Positions 26,058-35,714 of a stretch of DNA of 64,000 nucleotides are shown one piece after another (the stretch's first letter is position 1; each line of letters starts with the position of its first letter). Origin of the DNA: Arthrobacter sp. MYb229 (GTDB lineage Bacteria; Actinomycetota; Actinomycetes; Actinomycetales; Micrococcaceae). The notes beneath the pieces were generated by a model. That model saw nothing but the letters and a program-made list of their open reading frames with translations, was not told the DNA's origin and ran no database searches. The stretch covers positions 124,001 through 188,000 of the forward strand of contig NZ_PCPS01000005.1 of the NCBI RefSeq assembly GCF_002975405.1. The letters are read 5' to 3'. The translations under genes and the position numbers were made by a program.

Positions 26058-28642
26058 CCGAGATCTTTCCCGGCGTAGATGCAAAATACTCGGGCTACCT
26101 AGACGTCCCTTCTACTTCGGAGGTAGACGATCCAGGAACCACCCACCTGTGGCATTTGCTGGACAACGAAGAAGAACTCATCGCGCGTGGTATCCACCCA
26201 GTCGGCACCCTGGTGTGCGTGCACGGCAATCCCACATGGTCCTACCTGTGGCGCAGCCTGCTGAGCCACGTTTCGGACAACGCCTTGCCATGGCGTGTCA
26301 TCGCCGTAGACCAGCTTGATATGGGATTCTCTGCCCGCACCGGGAAGTTCCGTCGGCTGGCCGATCGAGTCAACGACCTAGGCGATTTGATCGAAGGCCT
26401 CGGACTCAACGGCAAAGTCACCACGGTTGGCCACGACTGGGGAGGAATCATTTCCCTGGGCTGGGCCGTAGCCCACCAAGAGCAGCTGGCGAACGCAATC
26501 CTTACCAACACCGCCGTACACCCTGCGGGCTTCGAGCTACCAGCCGCCCTGCGTTTGGCTTCGAACCCTGCAGTCCATGGGTGGGGCACCAAGAGCACTG
26601 ACGCATTCCTTCGAGTGACTCATTCGCTGGCTCAGCCGGCCTTGGAGGCAGACGTCCGCAAGGCATTCATGGCTCCCTACACCAGCGCGGACAAGCGCAC
26701 AGGCGTCGCAAACTTCGTAGCGGATATTCCTTTTAGCGAAGATCACCCGAGCCGTCCTGCATTGGAGGAGATCTCCGACGCAATTCGCTCGCTCTCCGTT
26801 CCGGCGCTCATGCTGTGGGGCCCTAAGGACCCGGTGTTCTCCGATCGCTACCTAAGAGATCTGATGGGCCGTCTGCCCCACGCTCAGGTGCACCGTTTCG
26901 AAGGCGCCAGCCACCTGTTGCCTGAAGACCGCGATATCGCCTCCCCCATTTTTAATTGGTTGGACGCCGAACGGGATTCTAAGAACTCCTCACGCGCCAC
27001 CGCCCTGAGCGACTACCGTCCGATGCTCGCCGAGCTGGATTCACGCACAGATGACCACAGCATTGCGGTAGTGGATATCAATCCCCCGCGCTCCCTGTCC
27101 TGGTCTGAGCTCGGCGAACGGGTCAATGCTCTCGCAGCTGGCCTCTCGCAGATTGGTGTCACCGCCGGATCCAGAGTCAATCTTTTGGTGCCTCCCGGCA
27201 TCGAATTGACTTCGCTGATTTATGCTTGCCTGCGCCTGGGCGCGGTCATTGTGGTGGCAGATGCAGGCCTGGGCACCAAGGGCTTGGGACGTGCCATCAA
27301 GGGGGCGGGCCCTAGTTTCCTTATCGGGATCGATCGTGCACTCGTGGGAGCCAGGTTCTTTGGCTGGCCCGGCACCCGAATTGCCGTGGAAAACTTGCCG
27401 GCCACCAAGCGCAAACTCCTCGGGGTGGCACATACCGTCCCCGAGCTGCTCGAGTCCGGTAATTCCGCTGCCCACGATGCGCCGACATTTGGCGAAGCCG
27501 ACCCGGATGCCGATGCCGCGGTACTCTTCACCTCCGGGTCCACCGGCCCAGCCAAGGGAGTGGTCTACACGCACCGGCAATTGGCTGCCATGCGGGATAC
27601 GCTGCGCGAGACGTACAACCTCAAGGCCGGCGCGGCTCTGGTAGCAGGATTTGCACCATTCGCACTTCTCGGCCCAGCTTTGGGCGCAACCTCGGTCACC
27701 CCCGATATGGATGTTACGGCACCGCGTACACTGACCGCCGCGGCGCTGGCGGATGCTGCTTTAGCCGTTGACGCAACCACCGTGTTCGCTTCTCCTGCCG
27801 CCTTAGCGAATGTGCTGGAAACTGAAGAGGCTCTAGACGGACGCCAACGCAGGATCCTCGAAAACGTCTCCCTGATGCTCTCGGCCGGAGCACCGCTTCC
27901 AGAGCCTTTGCTGGCCAGGGTCCAGGGCCTGGTACCCAATGCCCGGGTGCACACCCCGTATGGGATGACCGAGGCGCTTCCCGTGACCGATATAGATTTG
28001 GCAGGTATTCGCGCCGCCGGATCAGGGAACGGAGTATGCGTTGGCACTGCGGTCGCGGGGGCTCAAGTAGCCATTGCGCCGCTTGATTCCGATGGCCAAG
28101 CAGGCAACGAACCATTGGAAGAACCAAATCTCACCGGTGAAATCCTGGTGCGCGCACCCCACGTGAAGGATCGCTACGACAGGCTCTGGATCACCGAGCA
28201 GGTTAGCACCTCAATTCCTGGCTGGCACCGCACCGGAGACGTGGGTCATCTCGATGACCATGGACGGTTATGGGTCGAAGGCCGCCTCGGCCATGTGCTG
28301 CACACCGCCACGGGCTCGAAAACACCTGTGGCAGCGGAGCAGGCAGCCGAATCTGTAGCCGGCGCCGGACGAGCTGCGGTGGTCGGTGTCGGACCGGCAG
28401 GGACTCAAGCCGCCGTAGTGGTGATGGAAACAGTCCCACCGGCCCGCCGCGCGTCTCCCGCCCCGGCCGCATTTGCGCACGCGGTGCGCACCGCGGTGGA
28501 ACGAACTGGTCTGGAAATTTCGGCTGTACTCCTCGTCCCGGATCTGCCAACCGATATTAGGCACAATTCCAAGATTGACCGTGCGGCGCTGGCAGGCTGG
28601 GCGGCGACCACGCTGGCCGGCGGAAGGATCGGCAAGCCATGA
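26054..28642 (+). CDS. oleBC: OleBC: beta-lactone decarboxylase fused to beta-lactone synthetase
   Basis: The 862-residue protein is a natural fusion. Residues about 1-300 are an alpha/beta hydrolase of the haloalkane dehalogenase type (OleB): HGNPTWSYLWRSLL, nucleophile Asp in VGHDWGGII (about 119) and late His in GASHLLPED. Residues about 315-860 are an acyl-adenylate-superfamily enzyme (OleC): AVLFTSGSTGPAKGVVYTH (about 491), TPYGMTEALPVT and GWHRTGDVGHLDDHGRLWVEGRLGHV. OleC closes a beta-lactone from the 3-hydroxyacid with ATP; OleB removes CO2 to give the alkene. The fused form is known from actinobacteria such as Micrococcus. The stop overlaps oleD by 4 nt. Confidence 0.93.
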   Translation: MTEIFPGVDAKYSGYLDVPSTSEVDDPGTTHLWHLLDNEEELIARGIHPVGTLVCVHGNPTWSYLWRSLLSHVSDNALPWRVIAVDQLDMGFSARTGKFRRLADRVNDLGDLIEGLGLNGKVTTVGHDWGGIISLGWAVAHQEQLANAILTNTAVHPAGFELPAALRLASNPAVHGWGTKSTDAFLRVTHSLAQPALEADVRKAFMAPYTSADKRTGVANFVADIPFSEDHPSRPALEEISDAIRSLSVPALMLWGPKDPVFSDRYLRDLMGRLPHAQVHRFEGASHLLPEDRDIASPIFNWLDAERDSKNSSRATALSDYRPMLAELDSRTDDHSIAVVDINPPRSLSWSELGERVNALAAGLSQIGVTAGSRVNLLVPPGIELTSLIYACLRLGAVIVVADAGLGTKGLGRAIKGAGPSFLIGIDRALVGARFFGWPGTRIAVENLPATKRKLLGVAHTVPELLESGNSAAHDAPTFGEADPDADAAVLFTSGSTGPAKGVVYTHRQLAAMRDTLRETYNLKAGAALVAGFAPFALLGPALGATSVTPDMDVTAPRTLTAAALADAALAVDATTVFASPAALANVLETEEALDGRQRRILENVSLMLSAGAPLPEPLLARVQGLVPNARVHTPYGMTEALPVTDIDLAGIRAAGSGNGVCVGTAVAGAQVAIAPLDSDGQAGNEPLEEPNLTGEILVRAPHVKDRYDRLWITEQVSTSIPGWHRTGDVGHLDDHGRLWVEGRLGHVLHTATGSKTPVAAEQAAESVAGAGRAAVVGVGPAGTQAAVVVMETVPPARRASPAPAAFAHAVRTAVERTGLEISAVLLVPDLPTDIRHNSKIDRAALAGWAATTLAGGRIGKP

Positions 28643-29655
28643 GTGAAAACCAAAGTTCCGCGCCAACCCGTCGCGTCTTAGTCACCGGCGCCAGCGGAAT
28701 GCTTGGCGGCGCCGTAGCAGAGCGGCTACGCACCCAAGGCCATCTTGTCCGAACCTTCCAACGCAGACCATCGCAGGGAGCCACGGACGACGTCTTGGGT
28801 TCGCTTACGGATTCTGAGGCAGTAAGGCAAGCGACCAAGGGCATGGATGCTGTCATCCATCTGGCAGCCAAAGTTTCATTCACCGGTGCATGGCAAGAAT
28901 TTGTCGACACGAATATCAACGGAACTAATAATCTGCTCAGGGCTTCCAAAGAGGCCGGAGTCAAAGACTTCGTCTTTGTTTCTTCCCCTTCGGTGGCGCA
29001 CTTCGGCGAACCGTTGGCCGGCGCAACCGCCGGTGTGGCAGATCCTGAGCGTGCCCGCGGAAACTATGCGCGTTCCAAAGCGGCGGCGGAGCTCAATGCC
29101 CTTGCCCAAGATTCGTCTGACTTCCGGGTAACCGCGATCAGACCCCATGTGGTCTGGGGTCCCGGTGACACGCAGCTGGTTGAACGTGTCATTCACCGAG
29201 CAAAAGCCGGACGACTTCCGCTGCTGGATCATGGAGCCGCGCTCATTGACACCACCTACATCGACAATGCAGCCTCGGCGATAGTTCGCGGCCTCGAGCG
29301 CATGGAGTTTGCTCACGGTCGTGCCCTGGTAGTCACTAATGGTGAGCCGCGCCCGGTGGGCGAACTCATTTCAGGGATCTGCCAAGCGGGCGGCGCACCG
29401 GCCCCCCGGCTAAACGTTCCGGGCTGGCTTGCACGCGGTGCGGGATCAGTCATCGAACGCGTCTGGCTTGCGGCTGGCGCCAAGGATCTTGTACACGACG
29501 AACCGCCGATGACGCGGTTCCTTGCGGAGCAGCTGTCGACCGCACACTGGTTTGATCAGCGCGAAACGCACGAAATCTTGGATTGGAAACCTGAAGTAAC
29601 CATCGCTGAGGGATTGCAAAGACTCGCTTCGCACTACGTTGAGCTGGATCGATAG
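28639..29655 (+). CDS. oleD: OleD: NADPH-dependent 2-alkyl-3-ketoacid reductase
   Basis: The 338-residue short-chain/epimerase-type dehydrogenase has the Rossmann motif VTGASGMLGGAVAERL (about 16), VIHLAAKVSF, the SSPSVAH catalytic Ser region and Tyr/Lys in NYARSKAAAE (about 143). It then shows IRPHVVWGPGDTQLVERV. In the olefin pathway OleD reduces the OleA product to the 2-alkyl-3-hydroxyacid, which OleC and OleB convert to a beta-lactone and then a cis-alkene. Its ATG overlaps the oleBC stop. It is the last gene of the operon; no clear terminator follows. Confidence 0.92.
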   Translation: MSENQSSAPTRRVLVTGASGMLGGAVAERLRTQGHLVRTFQRRPSQGATDDVLGSLTDSEAVRQATKGMDAVIHLAAKVSFTGAWQEFVDTNINGTNNLLRASKEAGVKDFVFVSSPSVAHFGEPLAGATAGVADPERARGNYARSKAAAELNALAQDSSDFRVTAIRPHVVWGPGDTQLVERVIHRAKAGRLPLLDHGAALIDTTYIDNAASAIVRGLERMEFAHGRALVVTNGEPRPVGELISGICQAGGAPAPRLNVPGWLARGAGSVIERVWLAAGAKDLVHDEPPMTRFLAEQLSTAHWFDQRETHEILDWKPEVTIAEGLQRLASHYVELDR

Positions 29656-30087
29656 ATTGCATAGGAAATTAGCCGCAGAATAGTCGCCTCTGCCCGGGAG
29701 GGTACATCTGGATGGCTCGCAGCGTTCTACAGCTTCTGAGCCCCGGACCTGACGGATTACTTCGAGGTGTTCCCCAAACCCGAATTGGCGTGCATCAGAT
29801 ACCGCTGGGCTCGGCAGACGCCTCGGATTATCCACGAGCGCTTACAGCTTGTCAGCGGGGAATCTCCACATCACGTGTCCATCCTTAATTCTCGCTCACC
29901 AGCGGAAGGCCGCAGAGACTGTACTCGGTCGCTAGGATCCGTTCTCCCACGGATAAGTGCTACCAAGCGGTCGACTACTTGGCAACTGCTCCAGCGGCAA
30001 CCGCGCAGAATTCGAAAATTGGCGCGCATCAGGAAACCTTGATTCACTCTTTCTTGCAGCACGAGTACTCTGCGCTAAGTTGATTCA
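29656..30087. other. Gene-free gap between oleD and pheA
   Basis: About 430 nt with only short frames of poor coding character. No terminator hairpin, tRNA or leader peptide was recognised, so how pheA is expressed from here is unclear. Confidence 0.4.
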
Positions 30088-30948
30088 ATGAGCAATAAGA
30101 TTTCTTATCAGGGCGAAGCCGGATCGAACTCAAACATCGCTTGCACCGAGAGGTTCCCCGATATGGAAGCCGTCCCGTGCGCCAGCTTCGAGGATGCGTT
30201 TGCGATGGTCGAAAGTGGCGCGGCAGACCTCGCCATGATCCCGATAGAGAATTCCATTGCCGGCCGTGTTGCCGATATCCACGTATTGCTCCCTGAATCT
30301 GACCTTCAAATCGTTGGGGAACATTACCTCAGAATCCGTTTCGACCTGCTCGGAATTCCCGGAAGCAGCATTGAAGCCGCCACCGAGGTCCATAGCCACA
30401 TCCACGCGCTAGGCCAGTGCCGACGTTTGATCCGCGAACATCAGCTGACCCCGGTCATAGCCGGGGATACTGCAGGGTCCGCCCGCGAGATCCGGGATTG
30501 GGATGACCCCCGAAAATTGTCGTTGGCCCCGCCGATGGCCGCCGAACTTTACGGACTCGAGGTCCTGTCCAGCGGGGTCGAAGACGACCCAACGAATATG
30601 ACCAGATTCGTTGTGCTGGCCCGCAAACAAGCTTTGCCTACCCGGGCGCAACTGCCCGATGAAGTCATCACGAGCTTGGTCTTCCAGGTACGCAACGTGC
30701 CCAGTGCGCTGTACAAGGCACTTGGCGGATTCGCGACAAATGGCGTGAACCTCACGCGTATGGAAAGCTACATGGTCGGCTCCACATTCGCCGCGACCAC
30801 GTTCATGGTTGACATTGAAGGGCACCCGGAAGATCTTCCCGTACGGCTCGCCCTAGAAGAACTGGATTTCTTCACATGGGAAATCAAAACCCTCGGAACC
30901 TACGCGGCCAGCGAGCACCGGCAGGCCGGATCAGCTTCTTTCATCTGA
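30088..30948 (+). CDS. pheA: Prephenate dehydratase
   Basis: The 286-residue monofunctional enzyme shows ISYQGEAGSNSNIAC at the start, DLAMIPIENSIAGRVADIH (about 50-68), the GDTAGSAREI segment and DDPTNMTRFVVLAR (about 168). The Thr-Arg-Phe motif of the active site is thus present. A C-terminal ACT domain follows (TSLVFQVRNVPSALYKALGGFATNGVNLTRMESYM) that normally binds phenylalanine for feedback control. It converts prephenate to phenylpyruvate for phenylalanine synthesis. The Shine-Dalgarno is weak. It is a single gene with no aromatic-pathway neighbours in the window. Confidence 0.96.
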   Translation: MSNKISYQGEAGSNSNIACTERFPDMEAVPCASFEDAFAMVESGAADLAMIPIENSIAGRVADIHVLLPESDLQIVGEHYLRIRFDLLGIPGSSIEAATEVHSHIHALGQCRRLIREHQLTPVIAGDTAGSAREIRDWDDPRKLSLAPPMAAELYGLEVLSSGVEDDPTNMTRFVVLARKQALPTRAQLPDEVITSLVFQVRNVPSALYKALGGFATNGVNLTRMESYMVGSTFAATTFMVDIEGHPEDLPVRLALEELDFFTWEIKTLGTYAASEHRQAGSASFI

Positions 30949-31150
30949 TGTTGCTCCGTCGCTCTGACACGCTTCGTATCCATTGGACGCAAATGTTCTA
31001 GGCCGCAGGGGAATCAGTCTGAGGGACTTTCATAGCCTGCGACCAAGCAGTTCTGCACCATGGCTGCTGGAGAATCGACCGTATCCGGAACGTACCCCGT
31101 AGACGTCGCAGATCACCAACGGCGTATTTCCCGTTGCGGCGTTATGCCAG

Positions 31151-31726
31151 CTATTGGCGAATAGCAGCCAAATTAGCTTCAAGCAGAGCTCCGACGGTTT
31201 CGATTGCCTCCCGTACGGCATCCGGATCGGCAACAGTCAGTTGCTGAAACACTAAACCGTCCAAAGCGGCAAAGACCGCTCGGGCCAGCGGTCGTGAGTT
31301 GACGTGCCCTTGCCTACCCAAGGCACGCTGCAAAGCGTCGATATATCCCTCATAGAGCGCTTTGGCCTCATCGCGAAGGTCGGGGCGGCGGCGCGACTCC
31401 AGCACGAATTCATACTGAAACAGCTGAAGCTGCGGCTCTCGCTCGACCAGTTCGACCAGCGTACGCGCGAACCCCCCGTCTATGGTTTCCGCGGCAGACA
31501 AGTCACTTAGTCGTATAGCCCTAGATATTGCCCAGGCCACCGCCTCATGGAGCAACGTGTCCTTGGTCCCGAAGTGGTGGCTAATCAGGGTGTTGTTGAC
31601 CTGCGCTACCTCGCTGACCGCACGAAAAGTAAGGCCGTGGAGTCCGCGTTCGGCCACGACCGCCACGGTGGCGGCAAGCAGTGCTTCCTTGCCGTCGCCA
31701 TATTTATTGTTCCGCATCGCTTTCAC
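31151..31726 (-). CDS. TetR-family transcriptional regulator
   Basis: The 191-residue protein has the TetR helix-turn-helix at ALLAATVAVVAERGLHGLTFRAVSEVAQVNNTLISHHFGTKDTLL (about 14-60). A helical ligand domain of BetI/YcdC type follows. It is divergent from the permease-cupin-amine oxidase operon and probably represses it; this is inferred from position. The frame starts at GTG 31726; an ATG 9 nt inside (31717) is an equally possible start. Confidence 0.85.
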   Translation of the reverse strand: MKAMRNNKYGDGKEALLAATVAVVAERGLHGLTFRAVSEVAQVNNTLISHHFGTKDTLLHEAVAWAISRAIRLSDLSAAETIDGGFARTLVELVEREPQLQLFQYEFVLESRRRPDLRDEAKALYEGYIDALQRALGRQGHVNSRPLARAVFAALDGLVFQQLTVADPDAVREAIETVGALLEANLAAIRQ

Positions 31727-31755
31727 ATACTGAGTCTAACTCCTCAACGTGGCCC

Positions 31756-31785
31756 TTGACACAACGAACTAAGCAGATGCATAGT
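31756..31785 (+). promoter_or_regulatory. Probable promoter of the permease operon
   Basis: TTGACA at 31756 and CATAGT about 18 nt later form a reasonable sigma-70-type pair in the divergent region between the TetR gene and the permease gene. A TetR operator is expected here, but no perfect palindrome was seen. Confidence 0.4.
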
Positions 31786-31870
31786 TTTAACCATGTGAGG
31801 CAGACCACGCCTCGAAACCCGCGAAACACAATTCCCGCGCAGCCTCCAACTCGTGATCGAAAGGCCCCTC

Positions 31871-33334
31871 ATGTCTGCCTCGATAGACCCCAGCAAATCC
31901 CCTCCGACGCTTCACCGCACCTTGCGGTGGCAGGATGCATTCGCCTTGGCGATGGCCGTCTCCGGAGGTCTCTTCGTATCCTTCGGTGCAACCATGGCCG
32001 CCATCGGTGCGCTGTCGGCCATGTTCATTTGGGCCCTTGCCGCAGGCATCGGCTGGGCGCAGAATCACCTCTTCGCGGAGATGGCATCCATGTTCCCCGA
32101 CAAGCCCGGAGGGGTCCCGATCTACGCGCATGAGGCTTGGAAAGGACGATTTGCTCCAGCAGGTGCGCTGGCGACTTTCGGATATTGGTTCGGCTGGTCC
32201 GCCGTTATTTCAATCGTCAGTCTGACCGCCGGTGCCATCATCCAGGTCCGCTGGTTCCCGGTAGCGACTTGGGTCCTGGACTTGGGAATCCTGCAGGTAG
32301 GGCCGGCGCAGTTGATCGGTATTGTGCTAATTCTTGCACTCATGGTGCCGAACCTCTTCGGTGCACAGCCAGCGGCTTGGGTAAACAAAATCTTCGGAGC
32401 CTTGCTGCTGATCCCCCTACTTACCTTCGTGGTTGCCCCGCTGGTTAGCGGCCAGTGGGACGTGAGCAACCTGTCTTGGGGTCTAGGACAGGCCGGAGCC
32501 GACCACTGGGGAGGCTGGCAAGACGCCGCAGTATGGCTCTACCTCATCGGCTGGACCGCGTACGGCACCGAAATGTGCGCAGCGTTCACGCCCGAATACC
32601 GTAGCAAGAAGGACGCCCGCCGCGCGCTCTCCAGCTCCGGGGCCTACACGTTCATGATGTTCGCACTGGTCCCCATTGGCATCGGCGGACTGCTCAGCCA
32701 GGCCGACGCCGCAGCAGATCCCGCGGCAGTGTTTGTCAGTGGCTTCGCGGCCGTATTGCCCGCTGGCTTCGCCGGGGATGCGGCGCTGCTTATTACCATT
32801 GGAGCGCTGCTCATGGGCGTGAACGCCAGCATGGCGGACGGGTCACGCGCGCTCTTCGGAGCCGCAGTCGATGGGTTGGTCCCCCGCGAGTTCGAGAAGC
32901 TCAACCGTCATCAGGTCCCAGCCAGGGCTATCGCTGCCGCCGTGGTCATGAACATCCTGCTGGTCCTCTTCGTCTCCAACCCGATTTCCATCCTCGTGGC
33001 GGCAAATATCGGCTACCTCTTAGCCATCCTGCTGGCCGTCTCCGGTTTTCTGCTTCTTCGCTGGGATCGGCCCGACGATCCACGCAGTTTCAAGCTCGGG
33101 CGTTGGTCAATTCCACTGGCCATAGTTCTCACCATCTATGGAGCGGCAGTCTTGATCGTCGGGGCCGCTTCGTCCCAGATATCTGGATATGGAGGGCCCT
33201 TCGAGTTGACTATCGGCGTCGGCATCCTCCTGCTCTCCCTGGTCCTGTTTGTGATCCGGCGCCGATTCCAGGATCGACTGCCATTGATGCGCGAGCCGCA
33301 GGCCCCTTCAGACCTCCACGAAACCCAAGCCTAG
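31871..33334 (+). CDS. APC-superfamily amino acid/amine permease
   Basis: The 487-residue membrane protein starts at ATG 31871 with AAAGG upstream. It has about 12 hydrophobic spans. The first, at about 20-45, carries the APC motif-like VSGGLFVSFGATMAAIG, and PDKPGGVPIYAHEAWKG follows (about 78), typical of APC exchangers. The C-terminal tail is short and charged. The two downstream genes (cupin, amine oxidase) suggest that the substrate is an amine or amino acid used as carbon or nitrogen source. Confidence 0.88.
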   Translation: MSASIDPSKSPPTLHRTLRWQDAFALAMAVSGGLFVSFGATMAAIGALSAMFIWALAAGIGWAQNHLFAEMASMFPDKPGGVPIYAHEAWKGRFAPAGALATFGYWFGWSAVISIVSLTAGAIIQVRWFPVATWVLDLGILQVGPAQLIGIVLILALMVPNLFGAQPAAWVNKIFGALLLIPLLTFVVAPLVSGQWDVSNLSWGLGQAGADHWGGWQDAAVWLYLIGWTAYGTEMCAAFTPEYRSKKDARRALSSSGAYTFMMFALVPIGIGGLLSQADAAADPAAVFVSGFAAVLPAGFAGDAALLITIGALLMGVNASMADGSRALFGAAVDGLVPREFEKLNRHQVPARAIAAAVVMNILLVLFVSNPISILVAANIGYLLAILLAVSGFLLLRWDRPDDPRSFKLGRWSIPLAIVLTIYGAAVLIVGAASSQISGYGGPFELTIGVGILLLSLVLFVIRRRFQDRLPLMREPQAPSDLHETQA

Positions 33335-33373
33335 AACTCTCTTTATTCACCCCAACAAAGGAAGAACAACCTC

Positions 33374-33706
33374 ATGCCACAGGTATTCCACGCCCATCAC
33401 ACCACCACCGCATTCGAACCGTTCGAACTCGGCACCGTCCAGTGGCTCCGCCGCAATGGCGACAACGGCAATCAGGCGCTCGCCTCCGGCATCTGGAGCA
33501 TCTCCCCTGAGGAGGCGCCCGAGCCCTTCGACCTGCCCATCGGGGAAGACGAAACCATCTACATCGTCTCCGGGCACATCCGCATCGAGGTCCAGGGCGG
33601 AGACATGCTCGAGCTCACCGCCGGATCCATGGCCTCCCTGTCCAAGGGCGCCATGACGCGCTGGACCATCCTCGAACCCACCATCGAATTCTTCGTCTAC
33701 AGCTAA
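33374..33706 (+). CDS. Cupin-domain protein
   Basis: The 110-residue protein is a single cupin fold: ISPEEAPEPFDLPIGEDETIYIVSGHIRIEV (about 50-80), then GDMLELTAGSMASLSKGAMTRWTI. It resembles the EutQ/cupin_3 type. Only part of the usual His/Glu metal set is visible. It starts 39 nt after the permease and ends 12 nt before the amine oxidase, so it belongs to the same operon. Its role in amine use is not known. Confidence 0.82.
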   Translation: MPQVFHAHHTTTAFEPFELGTVQWLRRNGDNGNQALASGIWSISPEEAPEPFDLPIGEDETIYIVSGHIRIEVQGGDMLELTAGSMASLSKGAMTRWTILEPTIEFFVYS

Positions 33707-33718
33707 GGCACTGCCACC

Positions 33719-35041
33719 ATGAAAACCACTGACGTCATCATCGTCGGCGCGGGCTTCGCCGGCCTGACCGCCGCCCGCGAACTGTCCCGCCGCGGATTCA
33801 AGACCACCATCCTGGAGGCCCGCGACCGCATCGCCGGGCGCACCCACCTCGAGGAGCATCTGGGCCGGAACCTGGAACTCGGCGGAACGTGGGTGCACTG
33901 GACCCAGCCCTACGTCTGGGCCGAAATGGGCCGCTACGGGATCGCCCCGGTCGCCGGCCCCGACTTCACCAAGGCCTATTGGAGCACCGAGGGCCAGCAA
34001 CATACGGGGCATCCAGACGAGCTGATGGACTTGCTCGACGCCCCCAACCAAGCCCTACTAGCCGATGCTCGCAAGTATTTCCCCTTACCCTGGTCCCCGC
34101 TGGCCAACCCCGAGCTCGCCAGCATCGACGGCACCACGCTCTCGGAGGCCATCGACCGCCTGGACCTTCCGGAGAACCAACGCCAGCTGCTGCGCTCCTT
34201 CTGGACCTTAAACTTCAACGGCGCCCTAGACCAAGCCGCCTACACGCAGGCACTGCGCTGGTGTGCTGCGGCCAGCGGGTCCTGGCAACTTATGTTCGAA
34301 ACCTGCGCAACCTTCAAGATCGAGGGAGGAACCCGGCGCCTGGCCGAGGCCATCCTGGCGGACTCTGACGCCGAGTTGCGGCTGAACCAGCCGGTGGCTT
34401 CCATCCATCAGGACGAGAACGGAGTCGTCGCCAGCACCATCGACGGACAGCAACTCACCGCCCGCCAACTCATCCTTGCCGTCCCCCTGGGCACCCTGAA
34501 CGACATCGACATTCATCCTGAACTTTCAGCCATTAAACGCAAAGCCGCAAGCCGCAGCCATGCCGGCCGCGGCGCAAAGCTCTGGATCAAGGTCAAGGGA
34601 CGGCAGGAACGCTTCGTTGCCATGGGCCCCGAAAACGCCGCCCTGAACTTCGCCCAAGCCGAGTACATCGATGCGGACACCACCACCTTGGTCTGCTTCG
34701 GACCCGACGCCGCAGCTGTCAACGTCACCGATACGTCCGCGGCCCAGCGCAGCCTCGATGCTCTCGTCCCCGGATTGGAGGTCTTGGAAGTTGCCGGCCA
34801 TAACTGGGTCGACGACGAGCATGCACGCTGCACCTGGTCGATGCACTACACGGGATATCTCACCGATTCCCTAGCCGAGCTGCAGCGCTCCGAGGGCCGC
34901 ATCCGCATCGCAGGCTCGGACCTGGCCAAGGGATGGGGAGGCTTCATCGACGGCGCCATCGAGTCCGGCATTGCGGCAGCCCGCGACGCCGCCCTTGAGC
35001 TCACCGATATGCCGCGCGTCAATTCAGCCCTTCCCATCTGA
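33719..35041 (+). CDS. FAD-dependent amine oxidase
   Basis: The 440-residue flavoprotein has the FAD-binding motif VIIVGAGFAGLTAARELSRRG (about 6) and EARDRIAGRT (about 35). It then has LELGGTWVHWTQP (about 54) and a C-terminal GWGGFIDGAIESGIAAA (about 405). This is the flavin monoamine oxidase/putrescine oxidase fold. The cysteine used for covalent FAD in MAO-like enzymes is not seen near the C-terminal FAD motif, so FAD is probably non-covalent. It is the last gene of the TetR-controlled set. A primary amine or polyamine is the likely substrate, giving aldehyde, ammonia and H2O2. Confidence 0.9.
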   Translation: MKTTDVIIVGAGFAGLTAARELSRRGFKTTILEARDRIAGRTHLEEHLGRNLELGGTWVHWTQPYVWAEMGRYGIAPVAGPDFTKAYWSTEGQQHTGHPDELMDLLDAPNQALLADARKYFPLPWSPLANPELASIDGTTLSEAIDRLDLPENQRQLLRSFWTLNFNGALDQAAYTQALRWCAAASGSWQLMFETCATFKIEGGTRRLAEAILADSDAELRLNQPVASIHQDENGVVASTIDGQQLTARQLILAVPLGTLNDIDIHPELSAIKRKAASRSHAGRGAKLWIKVKGRQERFVAMGPENAALNFAQAEYIDADTTTLVCFGPDAAAVNVTDTSAAQRSLDALVPGLEVLEVAGHNWVDDEHARCTWSMHYTGYLTDSLAELQRSEGRIRIAGSDLAKGWGGFIDGAIESGIAAARDAALELTDMPRVNSALPI

Positions 35042-35714
35042 TCCGTTGCACTTCGTCTAGGGATTGGCCTCAGGTCGTTGCTACAGATTCAGAGCTATTC
35101 ATGAGCATCTGCTCGGTTGGATTCTTGGATTGAAAAATGGTTAATTGCTTCTTGTCGATGCAATGGAAACCTAGGTTGGGTAGATAATCTAGGACCGCTA
35201 ATCGCAGCGATCATGGTCCACAGCGCAAATGCGATTTCCACCAGCAGCAGCGATCCGCCGCTTAGAACCGAATTCAGCAGCACGTCACCAGCCTCCTTCC
35301 CAGTCCAATGGACAGGGCGGGGGCTGGTCTCTTCTGGCCCCAAAACGCAAGTCTGCTTGCGCCAAGATAGTGACTGCAGGCAAATCACTTTAACCTGCTT
35401 TCAGGCGCTTTCGGTGCTGGGTTCGTAGGCGCAGCTTAACCCTTACCCAGCCTCAAATCAGCACCCATATCTCCCTGGCGACTGTTCCCTGTCCGTCGGT
35501 TTCCCGGTCAATAGAATCGGTTACTGGTAAACTCGATAACGATGCCCTTTGGAACAGGGCAGTTTTGCCTCGACATGTGAACGCTTTTTATGCGCGACTG
35601 GTCGACTGGTTTAGAGCATTTTTTGTTGATTCGCGTAGCACGCTCGAACCCACAATCGGGATCCGGAGCATCGCGCGAAACTTGAATAAGGCTTAACAAG
35701 CCGGAGAGGTATGT
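35042..35714. other. Gene-free gap before the flavin monooxygenase
   Basis: About 670 nt without a credible gene. Two frames of about 100 codons on opposite strands at 35095-35428 mirror each other and lack ribosome sites. The last 150 nt are AT-richer and probably hold the promoter for the gene at 35715. Confidence 0.4.

Noticed and set aside
26054-28642. OleBC as a frameshift or assembly fusion of two genes
   Set aside because: Both domains are complete with a normal linker, and the fused form is known in actinobacteria.
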